From: Alphaproteobacteria bacterium
Lineage (GTDB): Bacteria > Pseudomonadota > Alphaproteobacteria > UBA8366 > GCA-2717185
Assembly: GCA_040905865.1 (NCBI GenBank)
Contig: JBBDQU010000074.1
Coordinates: 161,809 to 225,808 of the forward strand
Reading direction: 5' to 3'
DNA length: 64,000 nucleotides
This document shows, piece after piece, positions 19,073-28,291 of this stretch (positions are counted from its first letter, which is position 1; each line of letters starts with the position of its first letter). A model generated the notes under the pieces. It ran no database searches and was not told the origin of the DNA. It worked only from the letters and a program-made list of their open reading frames with translations. The translations under genes were made by a program, and so were the position numbers.

Positions 19073-20137
19073 TCAACCGATAGCCGCTACGATGGCGTCG
19101 CCCAGTTCGGATGTCGTCGCCTTGCCGCCCATATCCCGCGTCTTGGGGGCACCGGGATCGGACAGCACCGCTTCGATGGCGTTGTATATCGCCGCCCCGG
19201 CCTTTGGCGCGCCGACATGCTCCAGCAAGAGCGCGGCCGACCAGATCTGGCCGATCGGATTGGCGATACCCTTGCCGGCAATGTCGGGCGCGGAGCCGTG
19301 CACGGGTTCGAACATGGACGGAAACTCGCGCGCCGGGTTAATATTGGCGGAGGGCGCGACGGCAATTGTTCCGGTAACGCCCGGTCCCAGATCCGACAGA
19401 ATATCCCCGAACAGATTGCTGCCGACGACGACGTCGAACCAGTCCGGATGCTGTACGAAATGGGCGCACAGGATGTCGATATGGTACTGGTCCGTCTTCA
19501 CTTCCGGATAATCGGAGGAGAGCAGCTTGAACCGTTCATCCCAGTACGGCATCGTGTGCATGATGCCGTTGGACTTGGTCGCCGAAGTCAGGTGCTTTTT
19601 CTTGCGGCTCGCCGCCAGATCGAAGGCGTAGCGCATGATCCGGTCAACGCCCTGGCGGGTAAAGATGTTTTCCTGAAGCACGAATTCCTGCGGCGTGCCT
19701 TCATACATGCGGCCGCCTATTTCCGAATATTCGCCTTCGTTATTTTCACGGACAACGAAAAAATCGATATCGCCGGGTTTGTAACCATGCACCGGCGGCG
19801 TAATGCCGGGCAGCAGGCGGACCGGCCGTAAGTTCACATATTGCTGGAATTCCCGCCGGATCGGTATCAGCAGGCCCCAAAGCGAAATATGATCGGGAAC
19901 ACCCGGAAAGCCCACCGCACCCAGGAAAATGGCGTCATGATCGCGAAGCTGGTCCAGGCCGTCTTCAGGCATCATCCGACCGGTTTTGGCATAGGTCTCG
20001 CAACTCCAGTCATAATGGTCGAACGCCAGTTCGAAGCCGCATTTCCGGCTCGCGGCTTCCAGCGCCTTGATGCCTTCAGGCACCGTTTCGTTCCCGATAC
20101 CGTCTCCTGGAATCACAGCGATCCTGAATCGTGCCAT
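19073..20137 (-). CDS. Tartrate dehydrogenase/decarboxylase-like, isopropylmalate dehydrogenase superfamily
   Basis: The 354-residue NAD- and metal-dependent beta-decarboxylating dehydrogenase has IAVIPGDGIGNE at the start, the substrate loop VNLRPVRLLPG, RENNEGEYSEIGGR and the C-terminal FEPVHGSAPDIAGKGIANPIG. The Trp-Gly-Leu-Leu-Ile-Pro-Ile-Arg-Arg segment and the spacing match the TtuC/tartrate dehydrogenase group rather than LeuB. Substrates in that group include tartrate, D-malate and related 2-hydroxyacids. GGGAGG is 7 nt before the ATG. Confidence 0.85.
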   Translation of the reverse strand: MARFRIAVIPGDGIGNETVPEGIKALEAASRKCGFELAFDHYDWSCETYAKTGRMMPEDGLDQLRDHDAIFLGAVGFPGVPDHISLWGLLIPIRREFQQYVNLRPVRLLPGITPPVHGYKPGDIDFFVVRENNEGEYSEIGGRMYEGTPQEFVLQENIFTRQGVDRIMRYAFDLAASRKKKHLTSATKSNGIMHTMPYWDERFKLLSSDYPEVKTDQYHIDILCAHFVQHPDWFDVVVGSNLFGDILSDLGPGVTGTIAVAPSANINPAREFPSMFEPVHGSAPDIAGKGIANPIGQIWSAALLLEHVGAPKAGAAIYNAIEAVLSDPGAPKTRDMGGKATTSELGDAIVAAIG

Positions 20138-20294
20138 GTCAGACCTCCCGATTTAAAAAACTGGCGGACACTAACCACTAGTCCGGAAAGAAGAAAGCCC
20201 CAACTTACGCCATTTAAATACACCTGGCTTCTTTACAGCCCGGCCGAAAACGCTATGGTCCCATCGTCTCCAAATGCAAGCCAAGGAAGCTGTC

Positions 20295-20525
20295 GTGAAA
20301 CGATCAGAACTCCTCAGTGTCGAAAAATACCTGCGCCGCAAGTTCCGCAACAATGCCATCACGCTGAAGGAACAGAAAGACGGTTCGTGCGAAGTCCTGA
20401 TCGACGATGAATTTATCGGCGTCCTCTTCCGCGACGAAGAGGATGGCGAGCTCTCCTATGCCTTTAACATGGCGATCCTCGATATCGACCTCGAAGACGG
20501 GACGGATATCCCGGTTCCCAACTAG
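20295..20525 (+). CDS. DUF3126 family small protein
   Basis: The 76-residue protein starts at GTG (20295), chosen because AAGGAAG lies 6 nt upstream; an ATG at 20274 would include the ribosome site in the coding region. It has the DUF3126 pattern: a basic N-terminal helix, then a small beta sheet with DDEFIGVLFRDEEDGELSY and a conserved MAILDIDLED tail. The family is alphaproteobacterial and of unknown function. It lies 20 bp before tsaC. Confidence 0.85.
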   Translation: MKRSELLSVEKYLRRKFRNNAITLKEQKDGSCEVLIDDEFIGVLFRDEEDGELSYAFNMAILDIDLEDGTDIPVPN

Positions 20526-20545
20526 GACGCTTCCACAGCCCGATC

Positions 20546-21493
20546 ATGGCGCGTGTCCTCCCCCTTACGCCTGAGAACATCGCGGAAGCCGCCAGGGCAC
20601 TGAAGGCCGGTGAACTGGTGGCGTTTCCGTCAGAAACCGTTTACGGGCTGGGCGCCGACGCGACCAACGACCGGGCGGTGGCGGCGATATTTGCCGCCAA
20701 GGGCCGGCCCCGGTTCAATCCCCTGATCGTCCATGTTCCGGATGCCGAAGCGGCCCGCCACATCGCGGCTTTGCCACCGGTTGCGGAGCGTCTGGCCGCC
20801 CGTTTCTGGCCCGGCGCATTGAGCCTGGTTGCGCCCCGGCGAGCCGCTTCCGGCCTGTCGCTTCTGGTCAGTGCGGGCCTTGATACCGTCGCAATCCGTG
20901 TACCCGCACATGAAGGCGCGCGGTCCCTGTTGCGCGTGGCGGGTATACCCGTCGCCGCACCCAGCGCCAATGTCTCCGGCCGGATCAGTTCGACGACAGC
21001 GCAGCATGTCGTGGCGGAACTCGGCGACCATGTCGCCATTATCCTGGACGGCGGTCCCTGCGCGATTGGCCTGGAATCGACCGTGCTCGACACCACCGGT
21101 ACGCCCCCGGCCCTGCTACGCGGCGGCGGCGTCACGGCCGAAGACGTCGAGTCGTTTCTGGGCCTCACCCTGATGCTCGCCGGCAGCGAAGACAATGCGC
21201 CGAAATCACCCGGCATGCTGACAAGTCATTATGCGCCTGCCCGACACCTGCGAATGAACGCGGTGACCGCGGCCTCCGGCGAGGCGCTGCTGGGTTTTGG
21301 CCCGGCGCCGGAAGCCGTGAAAAACCTCAGCGTCACCGGAGACCTGACCGAAGCGGCCGCGAACCTGTTCGCCAGCCTGCGCCTGCTCGATACGCCGCCC
21401 TGGACCGGTATCGCGGTCATGAAAATTCCGGAAACCGGCCTGGGCCGGGCCATCAATGACCGGCTGCGGCGGGCCGCCGCGCCACGCGGCTGA
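20546..21493 (+). CDS. tsaC: L-threonylcarbamoyladenylate synthase (Sua5 type)
   Basis: The 315-residue enzyme makes threonylcarbamoyl-AMP from threonine, bicarbonate and ATP for the t6A37 modification of tRNAs. The YrdC domain covers residues 10-195 (FPSETVYGLGADA, KGRPRFNPLIVHV, SANVSGRIS), followed by a linker SPGMLTSHYAP near residue 220 and a C-terminal Sua5 domain. The long Sua5 architecture is common in alphaproteobacteria. Confidence 0.93.
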   Translation: MARVLPLTPENIAEAARALKAGELVAFPSETVYGLGADATNDRAVAAIFAAKGRPRFNPLIVHVPDAEAARHIAALPPVAERLAARFWPGALSLVAPRRAASGLSLLVSAGLDTVAIRVPAHEGARSLLRVAGIPVAAPSANVSGRISSTTAQHVVAELGDHVAIILDGGPCAIGLESTVLDTTGTPPALLRGGGVTAEDVESFLGLTLMLAGSEDNAPKSPGMLTSHYAPARHLRMNAVTAASGEALLGFGPAPEAVKNLSVTGDLTEAAANLFASLRLLDTPPWTGIAVMKIPETGLGRAINDRLRRAAAPRG

Positions 21494-21567
21494 TCCGGAC
21501 CCTGTTTGCCGCTTCTTGCGGCGAACGTGGCGATGCAATACATCCCGCTTTGCAGGAAGGAACCAGC

Positions 21568-23001
21568 ATGTCCCCTGAGGACACATTATCGCTACGCGCG
21601 GCCGCACTGGCCCGGATCAGGCAGATCGTCGGTCCGAACGGGTGGCATGACACGCCAGCCGATATAGCGCCTTATCTCGCCGAGCAACGCGGCATGTTCC
21701 ATGGCGACTGCAAGCTTGTGGTGCGCCCGGCCAGCACCAACGACGTCGCCGCCGTGGTGTCGGCCTGCGCCGAAACAGGTATTGCCATCGTGCCGCAGGG
21801 CGGCAATACCGGCCTGGTCGGCGGCGGCATCCCGATGGCCGCGGACGCCGCGATCATTCTCAGCCTTGGCCGCATGAACCGGATCCGTGAAATCGATCCC
21901 CTGAACGCGACGATTACCGTGGAAGCCGGCTGTATTCTGGCCAATATTCAGGCGGCGGCCGCGGCCGAGGACCGGCTGTTCCCCTTGAGCCTCAGCGCCG
22001 AAGGCAGTTGCCAGATCGGCGGCAACCTTTCCACCAATGCCGGCGGCGTCAATGTGCTGCGCTACGGCAACGCCCGCGATCTTGTGCTGGGCCTCGAAGT
22101 TGTCCTGCCCGACGGCCGGGTCTGGAACGGATTGAAACGGCTGCGCAAGGACAATACGGGCTACGACCTGAAACAGCTGTATATCGGCGGCGAGGGAACG
22201 CTTGGCGTCATCACGGCGGCGGTCTGCAAGCTGTTTCCACGCCCGAAGGATGTACAGACTGCCTTTGTCGGCCTGCGCAGCCTTGATGCGTCGCTCGACC
22301 TGCTGGCGCGGGCCCGGTCCGCCAGCGGCGACCGCGTGACCAGTTTCGAACTGATCTGCCACCGGTCCTTTGCCGCGGCTGTGGCGCACATCCCCGGGAT
22401 TCGCGACCCGCTGACCCGGAAGTTCGACGATTACGCCCTGTTCGAACTGTCCGGCGCCAATGCGAATGGCGACATGGCCGATGCCATGGAAACCCTGCTG
22501 TCGGAAGCACTGGCGGCTGGTGAAATCGATGACGCCACCGTTGCACAGTCGGATGGCCAGCGCGCGGATTTCTGGCGCATCCGCGACGCGGTCGTCGAAT
22601 CGCAGAAATTTCTGGGCGGCAGCATCAAGCACGACATCTCGATCGGCGTCAGCCGCGTGCCGGCGTTCATCCGCCGCACCAATGCGGCGGTGCTGGCCCT
22701 GTTACCGGGCGCCCGCCCGGTGCCTTTCGGGCATTGCGGCGACGGCAACATCCATTACAACATCTCGCAACCGCTGGACATGGACCTGGACACGTTCCTG
22801 TCGCACCGGGAGGCGATCACGCGGAATGTCTATGACATCGTCGTCGATATGGGCGGATCGTTCAGCGCCGAACACGGCGTAGGGCAGCTCAAGCTGCGTG
22901 AAATGGCCCGCTACAAACAGCCGCTGGAACTCGACCTGATGCGCCGGGTAAAATCGGCGCTCGACCCGGACGCGATCATGAATCCGGGCAAGATGCTGTA
23001 G
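21568..23001 (+). CDS. FAD-binding D-2-hydroxyacid dehydrogenase (GlcD/D-lactate/D-2-hydroxyglutarate type)
   Basis: The 477-residue flavoprotein has an N-terminal FAD_binding_4 (PCMH) domain with PQGGNTGLVGGGIPM near residue 78 and GGNLSTNAGGVNVLRYGN, and a C-terminal FAD-oxidase domain with the metal-ligand segment PFGHCGDGNIHYN and SAEHGVGQLKL near the end. It oxidises a D-2-hydroxyacid; D-2-hydroxyglutarate and D-lactate are the common substrates. AGGAAGG is 8 nt before the ATG at 21568. The next gene is an acyl-CoA dehydrogenase 28 bp on. Confidence 0.87.
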   Translation: MSPEDTLSLRAAALARIRQIVGPNGWHDTPADIAPYLAEQRGMFHGDCKLVVRPASTNDVAAVVSACAETGIAIVPQGGNTGLVGGGIPMAADAAIILSLGRMNRIREIDPLNATITVEAGCILANIQAAAAAEDRLFPLSLSAEGSCQIGGNLSTNAGGVNVLRYGNARDLVLGLEVVLPDGRVWNGLKRLRKDNTGYDLKQLYIGGEGTLGVITAAVCKLFPRPKDVQTAFVGLRSLDASLDLLARARSASGDRVTSFELICHRSFAAAVAHIPGIRDPLTRKFDDYALFELSGANANGDMADAMETLLSEALAAGEIDDATVAQSDGQRADFWRIRDAVVESQKFLGGSIKHDISIGVSRVPAFIRRTNAAVLALLPGARPVPFGHCGDGNIHYNISQPLDMDLDTFLSHREAITRNVYDIVVDMGGSFSAEHGVGQLKLREMARYKQPLELDLMRRVKSALDPDAIMNPGKML

Positions 23002-23029
23002 ATCGTGATTCTCGGACAACGGAATATTC

Positions 23030-24814
23030 ATGAGCACCTACAACGCACCAATCCGGGACATGAAGTTCCTGTTTCACGACCTCGGGCTATTGAAGGCGGT
23101 ACAGGAACTGCCGGGCTGCGAGGATGCCAGCGCCGATCTGGTGGATGCGATACTCGAAGAATCCGGCAAACTGGCCGGCGGCATCCTGGCGCCGCTGAAT
23201 ACGGTCGGCGATACGGAAGGCGCGGTGCTGGAAAACGGTATGGTGCGCACGGCGAAGGGTTTTACCGAAGCCTATCGGGCCTTTATCGACGGCGGCTGGA
23301 ACAGCCTGCCCTTCGATCCCAAGAATGGCGGCCAGGGGCTGCCCTGGCTTGTCGGCATGGCTGCCGAGGAAATGTGGTTTTCCGCAAACAGCGCCTGGGC
23401 GCTGTGTCCGCTGCTGACCTGGGGCGCGGTGGACCTTCTCGAAGCCCATGCGAGCCCGGAACAGAAGGCAAGGTATCTCGACAAGATGACATCCGGCGAA
23501 TGGACCGGAACGATGAACCTTACCGAACCGCAGGCCGGATCGGATGTCGGCGCGCTACGCTGCCAGGCGACGCCCGAAGGCGACCACTACCGTATTCGGG
23601 GTCAGAAAATCTTCATCAGCTGGGGCGAACACGATATGACGGACAACATAGTCCATCTGGTGCTGGCCCGCACCCCTGACGCGCCTGCGGGGACAAAGGG
23701 AATCTCGCTCTTTATCGTGCCAAAGTTTCTGGTCAACGATGACCGATCGCTTGGAGCGCGGAACGATCTGCGCGTCATGTCGCTGGAACACAAGCTCGGC
23801 ATCCGGGCATCGCCAACCTGCGTCATGTCCTATGGCGAAAATGAAGGCGCTATCGGCTATCTGGTCGGCACGGAAAATCGCGGGCTGAACTGTATGTTCA
23901 CGATGATGAACAATGCCCGCATTAATGTCGGCCTGTCCGGGCTGGCCATTGCTGAACGGGCCTATCAGCAGGCAGCGGCCTACGCCCGCGACCGGGTGCA
24001 GGGCCGTGCCCCGGACGGCGCCCCGCAATCGATTATCCGGTATCCCGACGTCCGGCGCATGTTACTGACAATGAAAGCCAGCACTGAGGCGATGCGCGCG
24101 GTCACCTTGGACACGGTGACATACCTGGACCGGTCCCGGCGGGCCCGGACGCCCGAAGATCGCGCCAGGGCGCAAACCCGGCTGGAGCTGATGACCCCGA
24201 TCGTGAAAGCGTGGTGTACGGACCTTGGTGTGGAGGTTGCGTCGCTTGGCATACAGGTGCATGGCGGCATGGGCTATATCGAAGAGATCGGGGCCGTGCA
24301 GCATCTGCGTGACGCCCGCATTGCGCCGATATACGAAGGCACCAATGGCATCCAGGCCATCGACCTGCTGACCCGCAAGGTGTTGCGCGACGGCGGCGAT
24401 GCCGTGAAAACCTATATCGGCGAAATCGATACGCTGCTGGCATTGCTGGACGCGCAGCCGGACCCCGCCTTCAAGGCAATCTGCAGCCAGCTCGCCAGGG
24501 CGGTGCAGGCGCTTTGCACGACAACGGACTGGCTGCTGGAACAGGGCAGTGAGGGTTCCGACCGGGCGCTGGCCGGGGCGACGCCTTATCTGCGGCTGTT
24601 CGGCACCGTCGCCGGCGGCGCGATGATGGCCCGCAGCGCGCTTGCAGCGCAGGCGGCGCTGGAAAGCGGCGCGGGGGATACAGCCTTTCTCAAGGCGAAA
24701 CTCGTGACGGCCAGATTCCACGCGGAAAATATCCTGCCGCAGGCCGAGGCGCTGGTCGACCCGATCTGCGACGGACATGCCGCGATCCTCGCCCTGCCCG
24801 AGGATCAGTTCTGA
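23030..24814 (+). CDS. Acyl-CoA dehydrogenase, DmdC/long form
   Basis: The 594-residue flavoenzyme has the N-terminal extension, ACAD core (MNLTEPQAGSDVGALR, then KLGIRASPTCVM) and C-terminal domain of the approximately 590-residue DmdC-like group, including 3-methylmercaptopropionyl-CoA dehydrogenase. The catalytic-base segment is APIYEGTNGIQAIDL near residue 435. It would oxidise a short or medium acyl-CoA. Its 3' end overlaps folK by 10 bp in convergent orientation. DMSP-related function cannot be claimed without dmdA/B/D, which are absent here. Confidence 0.87.
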   Translation: MSTYNAPIRDMKFLFHDLGLLKAVQELPGCEDASADLVDAILEESGKLAGGILAPLNTVGDTEGAVLENGMVRTAKGFTEAYRAFIDGGWNSLPFDPKNGGQGLPWLVGMAAEEMWFSANSAWALCPLLTWGAVDLLEAHASPEQKARYLDKMTSGEWTGTMNLTEPQAGSDVGALRCQATPEGDHYRIRGQKIFISWGEHDMTDNIVHLVLARTPDAPAGTKGISLFIVPKFLVNDDRSLGARNDLRVMSLEHKLGIRASPTCVMSYGENEGAIGYLVGTENRGLNCMFTMMNNARINVGLSGLAIAERAYQQAAAYARDRVQGRAPDGAPQSIIRYPDVRRMLLTMKASTEAMRAVTLDTVTYLDRSRRARTPEDRARAQTRLELMTPIVKAWCTDLGVEVASLGIQVHGGMGYIEEIGAVQHLRDARIAPIYEGTNGIQAIDLLTRKVLRDGGDAVKTYIGEIDTLLALLDAQPDPAFKAICSQLARAVQALCTTTDWLLEQGSEGSDRALAGATPYLRLFGTVAGGAMMARSALAAQAALESGAGDTAFLKAKLVTARFHAENILPQAEALVDPICDGHAAILALPEDQF

Positions 24815-25302
24815 TCGCTGGGGGCGAACAGACGAACGTCCTTATCGGGCGGCAGCGCTGCCAGCATGTCCGAAACGCTTTGCCCCGTGGCGGGATGCCG
24901 GAACTTGGCCGCGATATCGTTCAACGGCTGCAAAACGAAGCGACGCTCCGCGATGCGGGGATGCGGCACCGTAAGTTCCGGTAGGTCAATCGCCTCGTCA
25001 CCGTAGAACAGAATATCAAGGTCAATCGCCCGTGGCCCGAAACGCTGGCCCGGTATCCGCCCAAGCGCCTTTTCGATGGACTGCGTCGCCGCCAGCAACG
25101 CCAGCGGCGCAAGGCCGGTCCTCGCCAGGACGGCCATGTTCAGAAACGCGGGCTGGTCGGTCACGTATTTCGGCGCGGTTTCATAAACCCGCGAGCGTTT
25201 CTCGATGGTTGCAATTGCCGACAGCCGCTCCACGGCCGCGTCGATCTGCGCCGCCCGGTCGCCCAGATTGCTGCCCAGCGCGATATAAACCGGAACGGTC
25301 AT
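24805..25302 (-). CDS. folK: 2-amino-4-hydroxy-6-hydroxymethyldihydropteridine diphosphokinase
   Basis: The 165-residue enzyme pyrophosphorylates 6-hydroxymethyl-dihydropterin with ATP in folate synthesis. Motifs are the opening YIALGSNLGDR, RGxRAIDLDILFYGD near residue 90 and HPRIAERRFVLQPL. It overlaps folP by 4 bp (ATGA), so they are translationally coupled, and its stop lies inside the convergent acyl-CoA dehydrogenase gene. Confidence 0.95.
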   Translation of the reverse strand: MTVPVYIALGSNLGDRAAQIDAAVERLSAIATIEKRSRVYETAPKYVTDQPAFLNMAVLARTGLAPLALLAATQSIEKALGRIPGQRFGPRAIDLDILFYGDEAIDLPELTVPHPRIAERRFVLQPLNDIAAKFRHPATGQSVSDMLAALPPDKDVRLFAPSDQN

Positions 25303-26159
25303 GTCAACGGCGCCCGCAGCATTGCGTCAGTCATCCGGGCAACCTGCGCCATTTCAGCCACGTCATGCACCCGCACGATATCCGCACCGCGAATGATGGC
25401 CAGCGCCACAGTAGCGGCGGTGCCGAACTGTCGGGCGTTTACCGGCGCATCCAGCACCTTCCCGATGAACGATTTCCGGCTCGCGCCAAGCAGCAGCGGA
25501 TAGCCAAGCGCCCTGAATTGATCCAGATGGTTTATCAGCGCCAGATTCTGATTGACCGTTTTGCCGAACCCAAGTCCCGGGTCGAGGATAATCCGGTCCG
25601 GCTCAATACCGGCATCGCGGGCCTGCTGCGCCAGTGCGGCGAGTTCGCCGCCGACCTCTCCCAGCAGGTCGCCGTAATCTGGCGGAATATACCGTCCGCC
25701 GAGCCGGGCATCGATTTCGGCATGCCCCGGCCTGCTGCGGTTATGCATCAGGATCACGGTCGCTCCGCGCGCCGCCGCCAGAGTCGCCATATCCGGGTCC
25801 GCCCGCAAGCTCCAGACATCGTTGATAATATCCGCGCCGGCATCGAGCGCTGCTTCCGCCACCTTCGCCCGGTAAGTATCGATGGAGACGACCATATCAG
25901 GCAGGGCATCGCGAACCGCGGCGATGACCGGCAGGACGCGCGCCGCCTCGGCTGCGGCGCCGATCGCCTCTGCCCCCGGACGCGTACTTTCACCTCCGAT
26001 ATCGACGATATCCGCGCCGGACGCGGCAAATGCCCTGGCTTGCGCAACCGCCGCCGCCGTCGACGCCACGCCATCGCCGGAAAAAGAATCGGGCGTGACG
26101 TTCAAAATGCCCATCACATGGGTTCTTGCCCCCCAGGTAAACCGTTCCTCAAGCCGCAT
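25299..26159 (-). CDS. folP: Dihydropteroate synthase
   Basis: The TIM-barrel enzyme condenses dihydropterin pyrophosphate with p-aminobenzoate. Signatures are GILNVTPDSFSGDG, DIGGESTRPGAE, DPGLGFGKT and GASRKSFIG. I choose the ATG at 26159 (286 residues, Met-Arg-Leu-Glu-Glu) because GGAG lies about 9 nt upstream; the frame also has ATGs at 26177 and 26222. It is divergent from folB. Confidence 0.94.
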   Translation of the reverse strand: MRLEERFTWGARTHVMGILNVTPDSFSGDGVASTAAAVAQARAFAASGADIVDIGGESTRPGAEAIGAAAEAARVLPVIAAVRDALPDMVVSIDTYRAKVAEAALDAGADIINDVWSLRADPDMATLAAARGATVILMHNRSRPGHAEIDARLGGRYIPPDYGDLLGEVGGELAALAQQARDAGIEPDRIILDPGLGFGKTVNQNLALINHLDQFRALGYPLLLGASRKSFIGKVLDAPVNARQFGTAATVALAIIRGADIVRVHDVAEMAQVARMTDAMLRAPLT

Positions 26160-26259
26160 GCGGCAATTCTCCATCAAGGCAGGTGGGCGGCGGCGGTTGC
26201 CGACCGCTATGTCCGGCACCATAATATGTCAAATCACCTAGCCTTGGAGGATATCCCCT

Positions 26260-26721
26260 TTGACGACCGCAGGCACGCCCCTTGCCCCGGCGAAAACAGT
26301 CGATGCCACAGCGGCGCAATCGGCCCCCCCAACCTATAGGATTTTTGTCCGTGATCTCGTGATTCCCTGGGAAATCGGTATCTATGACCATGAACATGAT
26401 GCACTGCAACGGGTTCGCATCAATATCGATCTGATCGTGCTTGAAGCCGACAAATTCGACGCGGACCGTTACCGGCAGGTGGTCTGTTACGCGGAGGTGG
26501 TCAAGAGGGTTCAACAGTTGGCTCGTGAAGGGCGTATCAATCTGGTCGAAACCCTGGCGAGCCGCGTTGCGGACCTCTGCCTGTCGGATAACCGGGTCGA
26601 ACGGGTTACGGTACGCGCGGAGAAGCTGGACGCCATCGCGGAAGTGTCCAGCGTCGGCATTGAAATCGAGCGCAGCCGAGCCGGGCCGAGGGAAGGTCCC
26701 GTCCGGATCGTGCGGGACTAG
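26260..26721 (+). CDS. folB: Dihydroneopterin aldolase family protein
   Basis: The 153-residue protein starts at TTG, with GGAGG nine nt before it, and has the FolB fold after a roughly 24-residue Ala/Pro-rich leader. Marks are VRDLVIPWEIGIYDHEHDALQRVRIN and the late VTVRAEKLDAIAEVSSVGIEIER. FolB converts dihydroneopterin to 6-hydroxymethyl-dihydropterin. The divergent folP-folK supports a folate role. The stop codon TAG merges with a palindromic repeat. Confidence 0.9.
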   Translation: MTTAGTPLAPAKTVDATAAQSAPPTYRIFVRDLVIPWEIGIYDHEHDALQRVRINIDLIVLEADKFDADRYRQVVCYAEVVKRVQQLAREGRINLVETLASRVADLCLSDNRVERVTVRAEKLDAIAEVSSVGIEIERSRAGPREGPVRIVRD

Positions 26722-26777
26722 TTCAGATCGTGTTTGAATGGAACCGCAACCGGTTCGATTCAAACCTGATGTGCTAT
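26720..26777. repeat. Degenerate palindromic element, hybrid of types B and A
   Basis: The left end (AGTTCAGATCGTGTTT) matches the left end of the type-B element at 42469 (AGATCAGATCGTGTTT). From 26732 on it is a type-A hairpin: GTTTGAAT-G-GAACC, a 6-nt loop, then GGTTC-G-ATTCAAAC ending at 26765, followed by the type-A end CCTGATGTGCTAT. It looks like a B-A fusion through GTTT with the middle lost. The first bases are the last two of the folB TAG stop. Confidence 0.7.
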
Positions 26778-26860
26778 GGAGTGCACTACGACCGTAGCCG
26801 ACCGAATCGCCGCACATGAGACTATCGATCAGACTCGTCGTTTTGTGTTAGCATCGGAAA

Positions 26861-27442
26861 ATGCGTCGAATTATATTAGCTACCCTGGCGTTATTTCTGA
26901 CCGGCTGCGCCGGTGAACCCAGAGTCCATGCGGTCATACAGGATCGCGCCTACAGCCCGTCGGAATTCCGATACGCATCCCAATACAAGATACTGCCGAC
27001 CGTTATTTCCGGAAACCCCTTTCCTGCACCGGACCGGCTGGTGCACAATAACATTCTGGTCGCCATGCAGCCCGAGAACTGGTGGTTCAGCGAGGCGTTT
27101 ACACCCCGCACCCGATTTACAGAGGTTCCGGCCGACGGGGATATATCGTCATATCGCGTCAATGTGTCGCTAAACCCGTCCGACAGCATGGATCCGGCCA
27201 GTTACTGCCTGCCACCGGCCGAAACGCCTCCGAAAGAAACCTCGACACGCAGCGTGACCGCGCGAATGGCCTTCTGCCGCGACACTCTGCTTCTGTCGAC
27301 CAGCCACGGCGCCGTTAAAAATATCGACGGTTCGACTCACCCCCGCTTCCGGGAAATGATAACGCGCATGACCATGGCCCTGTTCCCGCAACGAGAGCAC
27401 GACAATGACTGCGGTCCGCTGAAACGCCGGCCTTCCTGCTGA
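26861..27442 (+). CDS. Putative outer-membrane/periplasmic lipoprotein, unknown
   Basis: The 193-residue protein has a lipoprotein signal with lipobox LTGC, Cys at residue 16, followed by Gly-Glu, so it is probably lipidated and sorted to the outer membrane. The mature domain has several Cys (near residues 118, 138 and the C-terminus) and no domain I recognise. It is 6 bp upstream of a membrane protein gene, so the two likely form an operon. There is a weak promoter-like region upstream, next to the palindromic repeat. Confidence 0.7.
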   Translation: MRRIILATLALFLTGCAGEPRVHAVIQDRAYSPSEFRYASQYKILPTVISGNPFPAPDRLVHNNILVAMQPENWWFSEAFTPRTRFTEVPADGDISSYRVNVSLNPSDSMDPASYCLPPAETPPKETSTRSVTARMAFCRDTLLLSTSHGAVKNIDGSTHPRFREMITRMTMALFPQREHDNDCGPLKRRPSC

Positions 27443-27448
27443 AATTCC

Positions 27449-28291
27449 ATGGACGTCAATCGCGGCATTTACTGGATACAGGGCCAGAGCGACGGTGAAT
27501 GGCGAAACCTTCAACGCTGCGCCGACCACACCGACGCCATATCCAAACTGGCGCCGCTGACCGGTGACCGGCGCTACCGCGAACTGCGGCTTGTTCTGGC
27601 GCAGGCGCAGCGGGGAAGGATCGAATACAAGACGCTGGTGAAGGTTCGCGACGGCGAAATCATTTCCGGTTCCTCGCTGCTGGAAACGCTCCTGCCGACG
27701 GAGCCGTTAGCGGTTTCGGCCACGGCGCCGGTGGAACGCAACCAGCGCTGGCGGATAGCCGCCCTCTCCGTGTTGCTGGTTGCCGCCATCGCCTCAGGAG
27801 TCGCCATCGCGCAAAAATATCCGCAACTGGCGCTCGCCCTATACACATCGTTCGACCGGGAAACGGAACCCACGGCCTGGACCATCGTTCCCAAGAAAGA
27901 AACCGCCGCTACCGGCACCTTTGAGGAGCGCCTCTTCGATGCCGTCGATGCCAACGACAGTACGGCAATCCGGCGATTGATGGCAACGCGCCCGGGGGAT
28001 CTGCGCCTCGATGAATTGTTCCTTTACGTCGATGACGGCTGGGGAACAGGACCTCGCCAGATCGCCGATTATGCCCTGCTCGGCAGTAATTTCGCCGCAG
28101 CCGACGCATTGCTTGCAACGGGCGCCACGCCCAGCGAATGGCTGTTGACGCTTGTAAAGCGCCGCGGCGATGAGGAACGCCTGAAGCCCGCCATCGGCCT
28201 GCTGAACGAATTCGGCCTTGCCCGTCCCCTATCATTCAATTCGGCGATCAGCGAAACCGCCCGGGAATTCGAGGGCGACGTCCCAAACTAG
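27449..28291 (+). CDS. Single-pass membrane protein with ankyrin-like C-terminal helices, unknown
   Basis: The 280-residue protein has a cytoplasmic N-terminal domain of about 95 residues (opening Met-Asp-Val-Asn-Arg-Gly-Ile-Tyr-Trp), one membrane helix near residues 105-125, and a C-terminal domain with paired helices (LFDAVDANDSTAIRRLMATR, then ADALLATGATPSEWLLTLVKR) that reads like divergent ankyrin repeats. The pairing with the lipoprotein gene suggests an envelope function. I do not recognise the family. Confidence 0.65.
   Translation: MDVNRGIYWIQGQSDGEWRNLQRCADHTDAISKLAPLTGDRRYRELRLVLAQAQRGRIEYKTLVKVRDGEIISGSSLLETLLPTEPLAVSATAPVERNQRWRIAALSVLLVAAIASGVAIAQKYPQLALALYTSFDRETEPTAWTIVPKKETAATGTFEERLFDAVDANDSTAIRRLMATRPGDLRLDELFLYVDDGWGTGPRQIADYALLGSNFAAADALLATGATPSEWLLTLVKRRGDEERLKPAIGLLNEFGLARPLSFNSAISETAREFEGDVPN

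Noticed and set aside
22999..23012. TAGATCGTGATTC after the FAD dehydrogenase stop, similar to the type-B left end
   Set aside because: Only about 8 bases match and no hairpin follows, so a decayed repeat cannot be told from chance.
23030..24814. Possible DMSP degradation (DmdC) assignment
   Set aside because: The acyl-CoA dehydrogenase is of that general form, but no dmdA, dmdB or dmdD is near, and the long form covers other substrates.
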